DNA from: Candidatus Hydrogenedentes bacterium UBA2224
Lineage (GTDB): Bacteria > Hydrogenedentota > Hydrogenedentia > Hydrogenedentales > SLHB01
Reading direction: 5' to 3'
DNA length: 64,000 bases
Assembly: GCA_002348185.1 (NCBI GenBank)
Contig: DDYW01000021.1
Span: forward strand, 24,992-88,991
A program made the position numbers and the translations under genes. Positions 51,541-59,398 of this stretch are shown in pieces. Below the pieces are notes generated by a model. It was not told the DNA's origin. It ran no database searches and saw only the letters and a program-made list of their open reading frames with translations. Within the stretch, counting starts at the first letter, position 1; every line of letters starts with the position of its first letter.

Positions 51541-51645
51541 CCCGGGTGTGTCGCCGATGGCTACGCCATTCTCGCGGCGGTGCTGATCGACGGGTTTCTC
51601 GAACAGGCCGAATCCACTCGCGGTTTCATCAAGGGCTATTCGTAG
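51541..51645 (+). pseudogene. Possible C-terminal remnant of a Gfo/Idh oxidoreductase
   Basis: A 34-codon stretch without start, between the hydrolase and panE-like genes, reads VADGYAILAAVLIDGFLEQA and ends ESTRGFIKGYS. The pattern D-G-Y-x6-9-D-A/G-x-L-x(2)-A/S resembles the final helix of Gfo/Idh/MocA proteins, where DGY-AA--D--L-SA-TG is common. A stop lies just before it. It may be a decayed gene end; chance similarity cannot be excluded. Confidence 0.3.
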
Positions 51646-51654
51646 GAGTGCACG

Positions 51655-52605
51655 ATGCGGGTACTGGTGATGGGGGCCGGCGCGCTCGGCTCCGCGATAG
51701 GCGGATTTCTTGCGAACGCCGGGCATGCGGTCGCGCTCGTCGGCCGCCCGGCCCACATGGGCGCCATCGCGCGGCAGGGACTGCGCATCACCGGCATCTG
51801 GGGCGACCATCGCGTCCGTACCCTGACCGCGGCGACAGGGGTTGAAGCCTTCCAGCCGGGCGGCTTCGATCTGATCCTCATCACCGTCAAATCGTACGAC
51901 ACGCGGGCGGCGGTGGAGGAGGTCGCGCCTCTCGTTGACGCCGACACCCTCGTCTGCTCGTACCAGAACGGCCTGGGCAACGCCGAGATCATCGCCGAAA
52001 CCGTCGGGTGGCACAGAACGGTCGGGGCGCGGGCGATCTACGGGGTGTGGCTGCCCGAACCCGGCACGGCCGAAGTGACGGTCATCGCGAATCCCACCGC
52101 GCTGGGCGTGTATTCCCAGGACGCCCCGGCCGAGCGGGTCCGCGCGATTGCGCAGGCCATGGATGATGCAGGCGTGCCTACCGTCTACACGGACACGATC
52201 GCCACCGTGCTGTGGGGCAAAGTGGCGTACAACTGCGCCCTCAACCCGCTGTCCGCCCTGCTGGATGTGCCGTACGGGGCGCTGCTCGACACCGAACACA
52301 CCCGCGCCATCATGCGCGACGTCATTCACGAACTGTATGCCGCGGGACGGGCCCTGGACGTGCGCCTGGAACCTGACTCGCCGGAGGCCTACGTCACCCT
52401 GCTGTTCGAGGGACTGATTCCCCCCACCGCAAAACACTATGCCAGCATGCGCGAGGATTTCCGGTTGAATCGACGCACCGAGATCGACGCCCTGAACGGC
52501 GCGATCTGCCGTTACGCTGAGGCCCGGGGCGTGTCGTGTCCGGTCAATACGCTCCTGACCCGCCTCGTCCATGCCCGCGAACACCAGATGGGCGTCGTGG
52601 CATAG
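51655..52605 (+). CDS. panE: 2-dehydropantoate 2-reductase (ketopantoate reductase)
   Basis: 316 residues. NADPH loop MRVLVMGAGALGSAIGG at the N-terminus, CSYQNGLGNAE, and the catalytic region WGKVAYNCALNPLSALL with K189 and the following Asn, as in PanE. A late RRTEIDALNGAICRYA with the E-I-D-x-L-N-G motif completes the ketopantoate-reductase signature. It would reduce ketopantoate to pantoate for coenzyme A synthesis; related reductases act on other 2-oxo acids, so the symbol is by family. Complete. Confidence 0.9.
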   Translation: MRVLVMGAGALGSAIGGFLANAGHAVALVGRPAHMGAIARQGLRITGIWGDHRVRTLTAATGVEAFQPGGFDLILITVKSYDTRAAVEEVAPLVDADTLVCSYQNGLGNAEIIAETVGWHRTVGARAIYGVWLPEPGTAEVTVIANPTALGVYSQDAPAERVRAIAQAMDDAGVPTVYTDTIATVLWGKVAYNCALNPLSALLDVPYGALLDTEHTRAIMRDVIHELYAAGRALDVRLEPDSPEAYVTLLFEGLIPPTAKHYASMREDFRLNRRTEIDALNGAICRYAEARGVSCPVNTLLTRLVHAREHQMGVVA

Positions 52606-52634
52606 GCCGGCTCGGGGATCCGGGGGCGCGGGCA

Positions 52635-52712
52635 CTGTGGACGGTATGGACCCGATGGACGTTCTTGCCTGAATGACGGCGAAGGGGTCGAACCACGGCG
52701 CCGTGTTGCCTT
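52635..52712. repeat. Partial composite repeat copy
   Basis: GTGGACGGTATGGACCCG then ATGGACG (52635-52661), followed by CGGCGAAGGGGTCGAACC (52677-52694), which parallels TTGCGAAGGGGTTGAAC of copy 2. Only about one half of the element is present, without the inverted right arm. Confidence 0.55.
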
Positions 52713-52767
52713 GACCCCCCCTTCCCGCGGGCGCAAAATAGAGCCGAAGGGTTTCGGGTGCGATGCC

Positions 52768-53739
52768 ATGACGATTCAATGCGAATTGTGTCCCAAGAAC
52801 TGCCTGATTGCTCCGGGACAGAGCGGCGAATGCCGGATTCGCGTGAACCTCGACGGCCGGCTGGTCGCGGTCACGTACGGGCGGCCCTGCGCGGTGCATG
52901 TGGACCCCATCGAGAAGAAGCCCCTGTTTCACGTGCTGCCGGGGAGCACGATCCTGTCGCTGGCCACGGTGGGCTGCAACCTTCACTGCAAGAACTGCCA
53001 GAACTGGGAGATTTCTCAGGAGAACCCCGAGAATCTGCCCGCGAAGGAACTGGCCCCCGACGATATTCCCGGTCTGGCCCGGCAGCACGCGTGCCAGTCC
53101 ATCGCGTACACGTACACCGAGCCGGTCGTCTTTTATGAATATACGATGGACGGGTGCAGGCAGGCGCATGACGCGGGGCTCACCACCGTGCTGGTTACGG
53201 CAGGCTACATCAATCGCGAACCGTTCGAGCGTCTGGCGCCGTACGTCGATGCGGCCAACATCGATCTCAAAGCCATGTCCGACGCGTTTTACCGGGAGAT
53301 CTGCGAGGGGAGCCTCGCGCCGGTCCTGAGCACCCTGGAGAGCGCGAAAGCGGCGGGCATCTGGGTCGAAGTCACCAACCTGGTGATCCCCACCCTGAAC
53401 GATTCGGAAGCCGAGCTCCGGAACCTCTGCCAGTGGGTCGCGGCCAACCTGGGACGCGAGACCCCGCTCCATTTTTCGCGGTTCCATCCCGCGTACCGTA
53501 TGAAGAACCTGCCGCCGACCCCGTCGGAAACCCTGGACCGCGCGCGGGAGATCGCCCGGGCGGAAGGGTTGTATTATGTGTATATTGGAAACGTGACGCG
53601 GGCGGACGCGGAAAACACGTACTGCTCCGGGTGCGGCGCCTTGTTACTTGAACGGCAGCGCTACACGATTCTGGAAAACAGGCTGCGCGACGGAGCGTGC
53701 CCTTCGTGCGGCACGAAAGCACACGGATTATGGACCTAG
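52768..53739 (+). CDS. amrS: AmmeMemoRadiSam system radical SAM enzyme
   Basis: 323 residues. The N-terminal cysteines (QCELCPKNC, GQSGECR) precede a radical SAM core with CxxxCxxC as C70, C74 and C77 in VGCNLHCKNCQNW, then the GGE-like and beta-strand elements of pyruvate-formate-lyase-activating type enzymes, with ISQENPENLPAKEL following. The C-terminus has another cysteine cluster (NTYCSGCGALLLER, ACPSCGTKAHG). This matches the radical SAM member of the AmmeMemoRadiSam set, which usually stands with Memo and AMMECR1 genes, as here. The substrate of this enzyme is not known. It is the first gene of a tight five-gene cluster; its end overlaps the next gene by 10 bases. Confidence 0.93.
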   Translation: MTIQCELCPKNCLIAPGQSGECRIRVNLDGRLVAVTYGRPCAVHVDPIEKKPLFHVLPGSTILSLATVGCNLHCKNCQNWEISQENPENLPAKELAPDDIPGLARQHACQSIAYTYTEPVVFYEYTMDGCRQAHDAGLTTVLVTAGYINREPFERLAPYVDAANIDLKAMSDAFYREICEGSLAPVLSTLESAKAAGIWVEVTNLVIPTLNDSEAELRNLCQWVAANLGRETPLHFSRFHPAYRMKNLPPTPSETLDRAREIARAEGLYYVYIGNVTRADAENTYCSGCGALLLERQRYTILENRLRDGACPSCGTKAHGLWT

Positions 53740-53927
53740 CGCGACGCACATTCATGTACACGGTCCTGACGGCCGCGGCCGCTGTGCTCTGTCCGGTGTT
53801 GCGCCGGGCGCGTCGGGTGCTCGTTCGCGTCCGGTATGCGGAACGGCCGCGGCGCGGCGAATGCCCGGCCGTCCTTGCGCCGTTGACGCCGGAGGAGACG
53901 GCGCGTCCCGCCAAATGGGCGGGGTAG
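53730..53927 (+). CDS. Small twin-arginine-leader protein in the AmmeMemoRadiSam cluster
   Basis: 65 residues. The start MDLARRTFMYTVLTAAAAVL carries a twin Arg followed by Thr-Phe and a hydrophobic stretch, like a Tat leader or an anchored helix. The remainder is very basic up to residue 47, then acidic (LTPEETARPAKWAG). The 5-prime end overlaps the radical SAM gene by 10 bases and the next gene begins 37 bases later, so it is very likely part of the operon. No known domain. It could be a membrane or Tat-targeted accessory subunit; no cofactor ligands are apparent. Confidence 0.6.
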   Translation: MDLARRTFMYTVLTAAAAVLCPVLRRARRVLVRVRYAERPRRGECPAVLAPLTPEETARPAKWAG

Positions 53928-53963
53928 GCCGCGCCCGGAACACCGAGGTTGGGGAAAGGACCT

Positions 53964-55568
53964 ATGGCAACGCATCCGTACAGGGCCGGGGCCGGGATCA
54001 TCCTGGCCGTGGCGGCGGCGGCCATCGCCGTCTGGATGGCGCGCCGCGAAGGACTCGAAGAGGCGCCGCGCGAACCCCCGCAGCAGGTGCAGGAGGCCGA
54101 GATGCCCGAACAAGCTTCACACCCGAAGGCCGTGTTTGACTCGCCTCTGGCGGGGCGATGGTATCCGGCCAGCCCGCCGGTGCTGACGGAGATGCTGGAT
54201 GAGCAGCTCGCGGCCGCGGAACAGAGGCCGCTGGACGGCGTCTGCGCGCTCATTCTGCCGCACGCGGGCTACCAGTACAGCGGTCCGGTGGCGGCGTACG
54301 GATTGAAGGCGGTGCGGGCCCGGCGCTATGCCCGCATCGTAATCCTGGGCCCGTCGCACCGCGTGCCGATGCGCGGGTACGCCAGCGTGCCCGGGGCCAC
54401 GCATTACCGCACGCCCCTGGGCGAGATCCCGCTCGATGTGGCGTTCATCGAGGCGCTGCTCGAACACGGCATGTTTCGGCAGGTCGCCCAGGTCGAGGAC
54501 CTCGAACACAGCGTTCAGATCGAAGTGCCGCTGATCCAGCATGCGCTGGGGGCGACGCCGCTCGTGCCCATTGTGGTGGGGCATCTCACGCTGGCGGAGT
54601 CGCGCGAGATGGCGCGCATCCTGCGCGGCCTGGTGGATAACGACACCCTCGTGCTCGTGAGCAGCGATTTCACTCATTACGGGCCCAACTACGGGTACCT
54701 GCCGTTTAAGGACGACATCCGCGCGAATCTCGAACGTCTCGATATGGCGGCGTGGAACGCCATCGAGTCCAAGGCGCCCGGGGTTTTTGAAACCTGGGTC
54801 GAGGACAGCGGCGCCACCATCTGCGGGACCTGCCCCATCCTGGTCCTGCTCTCGATGCTCCCCGAAGACGCCCGGCCCCAGCTGCTCAAATACGACACGT
54901 CGGGCGCCATCACGAGCGACTACGAAAACTCCGTGAGCTATCTCAGCATCGCCTTTACCGGCGCCTGGCGGGAAGGCGGCCTCATGTCCGACAGCGCCGG
55001 CACCGCGCTGCCCCTTTCGGAGGAGGATAAGGAACGTCTGCTCCGGCTTGCCCGCGAAACCCTGCACACCTACGTCGCCGCGGGGAAAATGCCCACCCCC
55101 GAAGAGCTGGGGGTTGAGATCACCCCTGCCATGAGCCAGACCATGGGCGCGTTCGTCACGCTGCACGCGCACGGGAGGCTCCGCGGATGCATTGGCGAGA
55201 TTGAGCCCCGCCGGCCCCTGTATCAGGCCGTCATGGCCAACGCTATCAACGCCGGACTCAAGGACTATCGGTTCCCGAGCGTCACGGCGGACGAACTCCC
55301 CGAACTGGACTTCGAGATCTCCGCCCTGACGCCCCCACACCCCGTCGACGGTCCCGAACGCATCGTTATCGGCCGTCACGGCATGACCGTCGAGAAAGGC
55401 GGCCGCCGCGCCGTGTTCCTGCCCCAGGTCGCCCCCGAACAGGGCTGGGACCGCGACACCACCCTCAACCATCTCTGCATGAAGGCGGGGTTGCCTCCGG
55501 ACGCGTGGCGGCAAGGCGCCGCCTTCACGGTGTTTGAAGCCGTCGTGTTTGGCGAGGAGCGAGGATGA
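53964..55568 (+). CDS. amrBA: Membrane-anchored Memo-AMMECR1 fusion (AmmeMemoRadiSam proteins B and A)
   Basis: 534 residues. An N-terminal helix (AGIILAVAAAAIAVWMA) anchors it or exports it. Residues 55-345 are Memo: LPHAGYQYSGPVAAYG near 99, ILGPSHRVPM, VEDLEHSVQIEVPLIQ and VLVSSDFTHYG, giving the conserved His and Cys/Asp residues of the metal-binding site. Residues 365-534 are AMMECR1: GAFVTLHAHGRLRGCIGEIE with the conserved LRGCIG near 405, then VMANAINAGLKDYRFPSVT. The two are separate proteins in many genomes, so the fusion supports joint function. ATG 53964 has AAGGA upstream. The stop overlaps the next start as ATGA. Confidence 0.92.
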   Translation: MATHPYRAGAGIILAVAAAAIAVWMARREGLEEAPREPPQQVQEAEMPEQASHPKAVFDSPLAGRWYPASPPVLTEMLDEQLAAAEQRPLDGVCALILPHAGYQYSGPVAAYGLKAVRARRYARIVILGPSHRVPMRGYASVPGATHYRTPLGEIPLDVAFIEALLEHGMFRQVAQVEDLEHSVQIEVPLIQHALGATPLVPIVVGHLTLAESREMARILRGLVDNDTLVLVSSDFTHYGPNYGYLPFKDDIRANLERLDMAAWNAIESKAPGVFETWVEDSGATICGTCPILVLLSMLPEDARPQLLKYDTSGAITSDYENSVSYLSIAFTGAWREGGLMSDSAGTALPLSEEDKERLLRLARETLHTYVAAGKMPTPEELGVEITPAMSQTMGAFVTLHAHGRLRGCIGEIEPRRPLYQAVMANAINAGLKDYRFPSVTADELPELDFEISALTPPHPVDGPERIVIGRHGMTVEKGGRRAVFLPQVAPEQGWDRDTTLNHLCMKAGLPPDAWRQGAAFTVFEAVVFGEERG

Positions 55569-58500
55569 GACCGGGCCGCGCCGCGGTCATATTCTCGCTG
55601 GGGTTCTTCGCCATCGCGGCGCAAACGCTGCTGTTTCGCCAGTTCCTGACCGCATTCGAGGGCAATGAACTCGCCCTCGGGGTGTTTTTCTGTTCGTGGC
55701 TGCTCTGGGTCACCGTGGGTGCGTGGCTGGCCCGCGCCGTGCGTCCCCTGGCCGCTGCGCTGAGCGGGCGTTTCCGGGGCATCGCGCTCCTCTATCTGCC
55801 CGCGTTCGTGGTTCAATACGTTCTGATCGGCCAAGCGCGGGAACTCGCCGGGGTGGCGCCCTACGAGCAGTTCCCGCTGCTGGCCATGATTGGCGTGTGT
55901 GTTGTTGCGAACAGCCCGGTCAGCCTGCTCACCGGCGCGCTGTTCACGTGGGCCTGCCGCTGGGCCGCCGGCGCCGGGGAGGACTCGCCGGACGTTGCCC
56001 TGACTCCCGCCCGGGTGTACATGCTGGAAGCGTTGGGGGCCGCGGCGGGCGGAATCTGGGCTACGCTGTGGCTCGCGAACGGTGTGCCGGTCGAGACCGT
56101 GTTTCTGCTGTCGGCCATCGTCGTGGTTGCCGCGGGGCTTCAGCCAAACCTCGGAGGCCTGGTGCGCGCCGCCGGCGTGGCCGCCCTGGCGCTGGCGATC
56201 GTCCTGGGCGCGGGCGAGCTTTGGTCCGCGCACACCCACCAGCGGCAATGGGGCCGTCTCATTCCCGGGGGGTACGAGGGCCGCGTCGCTACCGCGCAAG
56301 GCGAGTACCTCTACGGCGAACACGACGGGCAGTTCACCGTCATGACCTGGGGCAGCGTGTGCGAGACGCCGTTTACGCTCTCGCAGGGCGCGGAAGATGC
56401 CGCCGCCATCCTGCCGCAATGCCCGCAGGCGCGCCGCGTGCTTGTGCTGGGCGCGGGCGCCTATCCGCTGTGCACCGTGCTGTGCAGTCTGCCGCAGATT
56501 GAGCGGGTCGCCTGGTTCCATCCGGATCCCGCGTATCCGCCCCGGCTGGCGCAGTTGCTGCGCGAGCATGGGCACACCGTGCCCGAGAAGCTTCTGCCCT
56601 ACGGCAGCGATGCGCGCACCTGGCTCCAGCACGCCGCTGATCAATACGATGTGGTGATCCTGAGCCTGCCGGACACCACGACGCTCGTGCTGAACCGGTA
56701 TTCGACCGCCGAGTTTTTCGCCGAAGTAAAGCGCGCCCTGTCGCCCGGCGGCGTGCTGGCCACGCGCGTGCCCGGCGGCGCCAACTACCTCGCCAGCGAA
56801 TCCGCCGTTCTGGGGCTGTCGATGATGACGACCCTCGAAGCCGCGTTCCGGAACACCGCGCTCAAACCCGGTGAATCTTCCTGGTTTTTCGCGTCGGACG
56901 GCGACAGCCTGATGAACGCGCCGATGCCCTTGGCCCGCCGCTGGATGGGCATCGAAGGCGCGGAAGCCTGGTATCCCGCCGAAGCTGTGCGCGATTTTTA
57001 CCGGAGAGGCCGCGTGATGCGGCAACTCGACGCGTACCAGGCCGCCCGCGCCTCCGTGCCTTCCGACGTGCTGCTCAACACCGACCACAACCCCCGCGCG
57101 CTGCTTTTCGGCATCCTGCTGGAACTCCGGCGCGCCGGGTTGCGCCCGGCGGAGACCGTACCGCCGCTGCTCTGGGGCGGCGTCTATCTTGTGGCCGCCG
57201 GGCTGCTCGTGGCCGCCGCGGGCCGTATCGTGTTTCTCGTCAAACACGGCGGCTCGGGCGTCCCCGCCGTCTTTGACACGCACCTGCTGATCGCAACGAC
57301 CGGCCTGGCCAGCATGGCCCTGACCACCGTGCTCCTGTTTTTTTATCAGACGCGGCACGGGGCCCTGTTTCTGCTGATCGGCCTCATCGCCGCGTTGGTG
57401 ATGTTCGGCGCCTGGCTGGGAAGCCTGGTCCTGGGTCGGCTCCTGGCGCGTTGGGGCGCCGAACCCCGCCTGGCCCTGCCGGGATTGCTCGCGATACATG
57501 CCCTCGCGCTCAGCGGACTTCTGTGGATGGGCCCGGACGCGTCCGTGGGGCTCTTTCTGGCCGCGTTTTTCGTGTGTGGGCTGCTTACGGGGGCCTATTT
57601 TCCGGTGGGAGCGCTGCGTCTGGCGAATGCGGGCCAGCCGCCCGACGCTTCCGGCGCGCGGCTCGAAGCGTTTGACCACCTCGGCGGCGCGGCGGGGGCC
57701 GCCCTCACCGGGCTGGTGTTCTTGCCGTTTTTCGGCGCACCCCGCACGCTGGCCCTGCTCGCGGGCTGTCTCGCGCTGAATGTCCCCCCGCTGTTGCTGG
57801 GACGGCGTGCACGCCGGGTGCGTCCCGCGCCGGGGGACCGGTTTGACCGGCTGGTCCGTCCGGCCGCGTACACGCTGGCGACCCTCGCGGCGCTCGTGAT
57901 CACGGCATCCAACATACTCGCGGTGTCCGGGACGGCACGGGAATCGGCGCAACTGCTTGACGAGGTCCGTTTGCTGGCCGGACCGGCCGCCCCGCTCGAG
58001 TCGGTGTCCACCACGCTCCCGGATGGCGCGGCCTTTACGTATTTCAAGGAAACCGGACCCGAGGGCGAGACCGCGGGGTATCTGTTCGACACGCGCGTGC
58101 TCGCGGGCGATGTTTATGGATACGGCGGCCCGCTGGTGCTGGCCGTGTCCGTCGATCCGGCGGGCATCGTGCGCGATTACCGCATCCTGCACTCCCTGGA
58201 AACCCCGGTGTATCTCGATTTCGTGCGGTCCTGGCGGCAGGAGTTGGTCGGGAAAAACATCTTTGAAGCGCAACCCTTTGAGCAAGTCGACGCGCTGAGC
58301 GGGGCCACACTGACCTGCAACGCGCTGATGGCCGCCCTCGAGCAGGCCGGCCACCGGTTTGCGCTCGACGTGCTCGGCAAATCAGTGGCCCCGGGAAGCC
58401 CGGGCAGGCGGCCCGCTGGCGAGTGGACCGGCTTGGCCTGGCTCGCCGGATTGTCTCTGGCCGCCATGCTCGCGCGCCGCTGGCCCAACCCCTGGGTGCG

Positions 58501-59122
58501 TCGGGGCATCCTCGCGGCATCGCTGATCATCTGCGGCGGACACTTCAATGTCCAGTACTCCACCCAGCAGGCCGCCAGCCTGGCGACGGGCGCTCTGCCC
58601 CCCTGGACCCTGTCCGCGCCGGTATTCCTGGTCCTCGTGCTGCCCCTGCTCACGGTTCTGTTCGGGAACTTCTATTGCGGCTACCTGTGCCCGTTCGGGG
58701 CGGCGCAAGAGGCCATGGAAGAGGTGACGCGGGGAACCGTGGCCGTCGACCCGTCCAAAGAGGTCTGGCGCTACGCGCGCGCCGTAAAATACCTGCTGCT
58801 CTTCCTGCTCGCCCTGCTGTATGCCGTGCACCGCGACGCCGCCGTGCTTCAGGCCGATCCGTTGATCACCATTTTCAGCGGCATGCCGGGCCGGTTCGTG
58901 CTTTATCTGGGTCTCGGGACGCTGGTGCTTTCCCTGACGTTTCGCCGGTTCTGGTGCCGGAATCTCTGTCCGGCCGGGGCATTTCTGTCGCTGTGCAACG
59001 GCGTTCGCGTGTTCCGGCGGCTTCGTCCTGCCGTCCAGCCCGCGAAATGTCCCCTCGGCGTGCGCACGGGAACCGAATTCGACTGCATTTGCTGCGACAG
59101 GTGCCGCCATGAAAGCCGCTGA
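55565..59122 (+). CDS. Giant membrane redox protein: spermidine-synthase-like, FMN-binding and NosR/NapH-like domains
   Basis: 1185 residues. Residues 1-230: six to seven membrane helices. Residues 245-500: a Rossmann domain like spermidine synthase (RRVLVLGAGAYPLC near 288, YGSDARTWL, DVVILSLPDTTT, FFAEVKRALSPGGVLATRVP). Residues 525-780: further helices (GAYFPVGALRLAN). Residues 800-940: an FMN-binding domain of RnfG/NqrC type with SGATLT at 912-917; in the family, the last Thr (T917) is the site of covalent FMN attachment by ApbE. Residues 950-1160: NosR/NapH-like helices with C1038 and C1042 in FYCGYLCPFGA and a second CRNLCPAGA, plus a C-terminal Cys cluster (KCPLGV, DCICCDRC) that suggests iron-sulfur clusters. 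It starts inside the stop of the Memo-AMMECR1 gene. Confidence 0.85.
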   Translation: MRPGRAAVIFSLGFFAIAAQTLLFRQFLTAFEGNELALGVFFCSWLLWVTVGAWLARAVRPLAAALSGRFRGIALLYLPAFVVQYVLIGQARELAGVAPYEQFPLLAMIGVCVVANSPVSLLTGALFTWACRWAAGAGEDSPDVALTPARVYMLEALGAAAGGIWATLWLANGVPVETVFLLSAIVVVAAGLQPNLGGLVRAAGVAALALAIVLGAGELWSAHTHQRQWGRLIPGGYEGRVATAQGEYLYGEHDGQFTVMTWGSVCETPFTLSQGAEDAAAILPQCPQARRVLVLGAGAYPLCTVLCSLPQIERVAWFHPDPAYPPRLAQLLREHGHTVPEKLLPYGSDARTWLQHAADQYDVVILSLPDTTTLVLNRYSTAEFFAEVKRALSPGGVLATRVPGGANYLASESAVLGLSMMTTLEAAFRNTALKPGESSWFFASDGDSLMNAPMPLARRWMGIEGAEAWYPAEAVRDFYRRGRVMRQLDAYQAARASVPSDVLLNTDHNPRALLFGILLELRRAGLRPAETVPPLLWGGVYLVAAGLLVAAAGRIVFLVKHGGSGVPAVFDTHLLIATTGLASMALTTVLLFFYQTRHGALFLLIGLIAALVMFGAWLGSLVLGRLLARWGAEPRLALPGLLAIHALALSGLLWMGPDASVGLFLAAFFVCGLLTGAYFPVGALRLANAGQPPDASGARLEAFDHLGGAAGAALTGLVFLPFFGAPRTLALLAGCLALNVPPLLLGRRARRVRPAPGDRFDRLVRPAAYTLATLAALVITASNILAVSGTARESAQLLDEVRLLAGPAAPLESVSTTLPDGAAFTYFKETGPEGETAGYLFDTRVLAGDVYGYGGPLVLAVSVDPAGIVRDYRILHSLETPVYLDFVRSWRQELVGKNIFEAQPFEQVDALSGATLTCNALMAALEQAGHRFALDVLGKSVAPGSPGRRPAGEWTGLAWLAGLSLAAMLARRWPNPWVRRGILAASLIICGGHFNVQYSTQQAASLATGALPPWTLSAPVFLVLVLPLLTVLFGNFYCGYLCPFGAAQEAMEEVTRGTVAVDPSKEVWRYARAVKYLLLFLLALLYAVHRDAAVLQADPLITIFSGMPGRFVLYLGLGTLVLSLTFRRFWCRNLCPAGAFLSLCNGVRVFRRLRPAVQPAKCPLGVRTGTEFDCICCDRCRHESR

Positions 59123-59372
59123 CGTCCTGTTTCTGGTCTGCGTGGCCGCGGTGGCGGCGCTGTTTGTGGCCGCGACCCTGGCGCATACCGAAACGGCCGC
59201 CTCGCCCCCGGCCGCCCCGGCGGCGCCCGGCGGAACCGGCCGTCCCCGCGACCTCGACCTCGAGCGTATCCGCGAAATGATCGAGCGCGGCGACTTGTCC
59301 GGACGTGAGGCGGAGTTTTACCGCGAAGCGCCCGCCGGACCGCAAAACGAAACCGCCTCCCCACCGGAGTGA
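59109..59372 (+). CDS. Small membrane-anchored protein closing the cluster
   Basis: 87 residues. One helix (VLFLVCVAAVAALFVAATLA), a Pro/Ala-rich linker and an amphipathic tail (LDLERIREMIERGDLSGREA) carrying EFYRE. Its ATG lies 14 bases upstream of the preceding stop, so it is translated together with the giant membrane protein. No recognised domain. It may be an assembly subunit of the redox protein. Confidence 0.65.
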   Translation: MKAADVLFLVCVAAVAALFVAATLAHTETAASPPAAPAAPGGTGRPRDLDLERIREMIERGDLSGREAEFYREAPAGPQNETASPPE

Positions 59373-59380
59373 GGAGGCGG
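59345..59380 (-). terminator. Rho-independent terminator of the dockerin gene
   Basis: CCGCCTCC (59380-59373, read on the minus strand) pairs with GGAGGCGG (59360-59353), and TTTCGTTTT follows. It lies 19 bases past the stop of the minus-strand gene that ends at 59399. It also overlaps the end of the small membrane protein gene on the plus strand. Confidence 0.85.
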
Positions 59381-59398
59381 CTCAGGTCCGGATTCAGG

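Noticed and set aside
55376..58354. A 992-codon minus-strand frame opposite the giant membrane protein
   Set aside because: It is an antisense shadow of a high-GC gene: composition is Gln/Arg/His/Gly-rich without any domain, while the plus strand has clear motifs and operon context.
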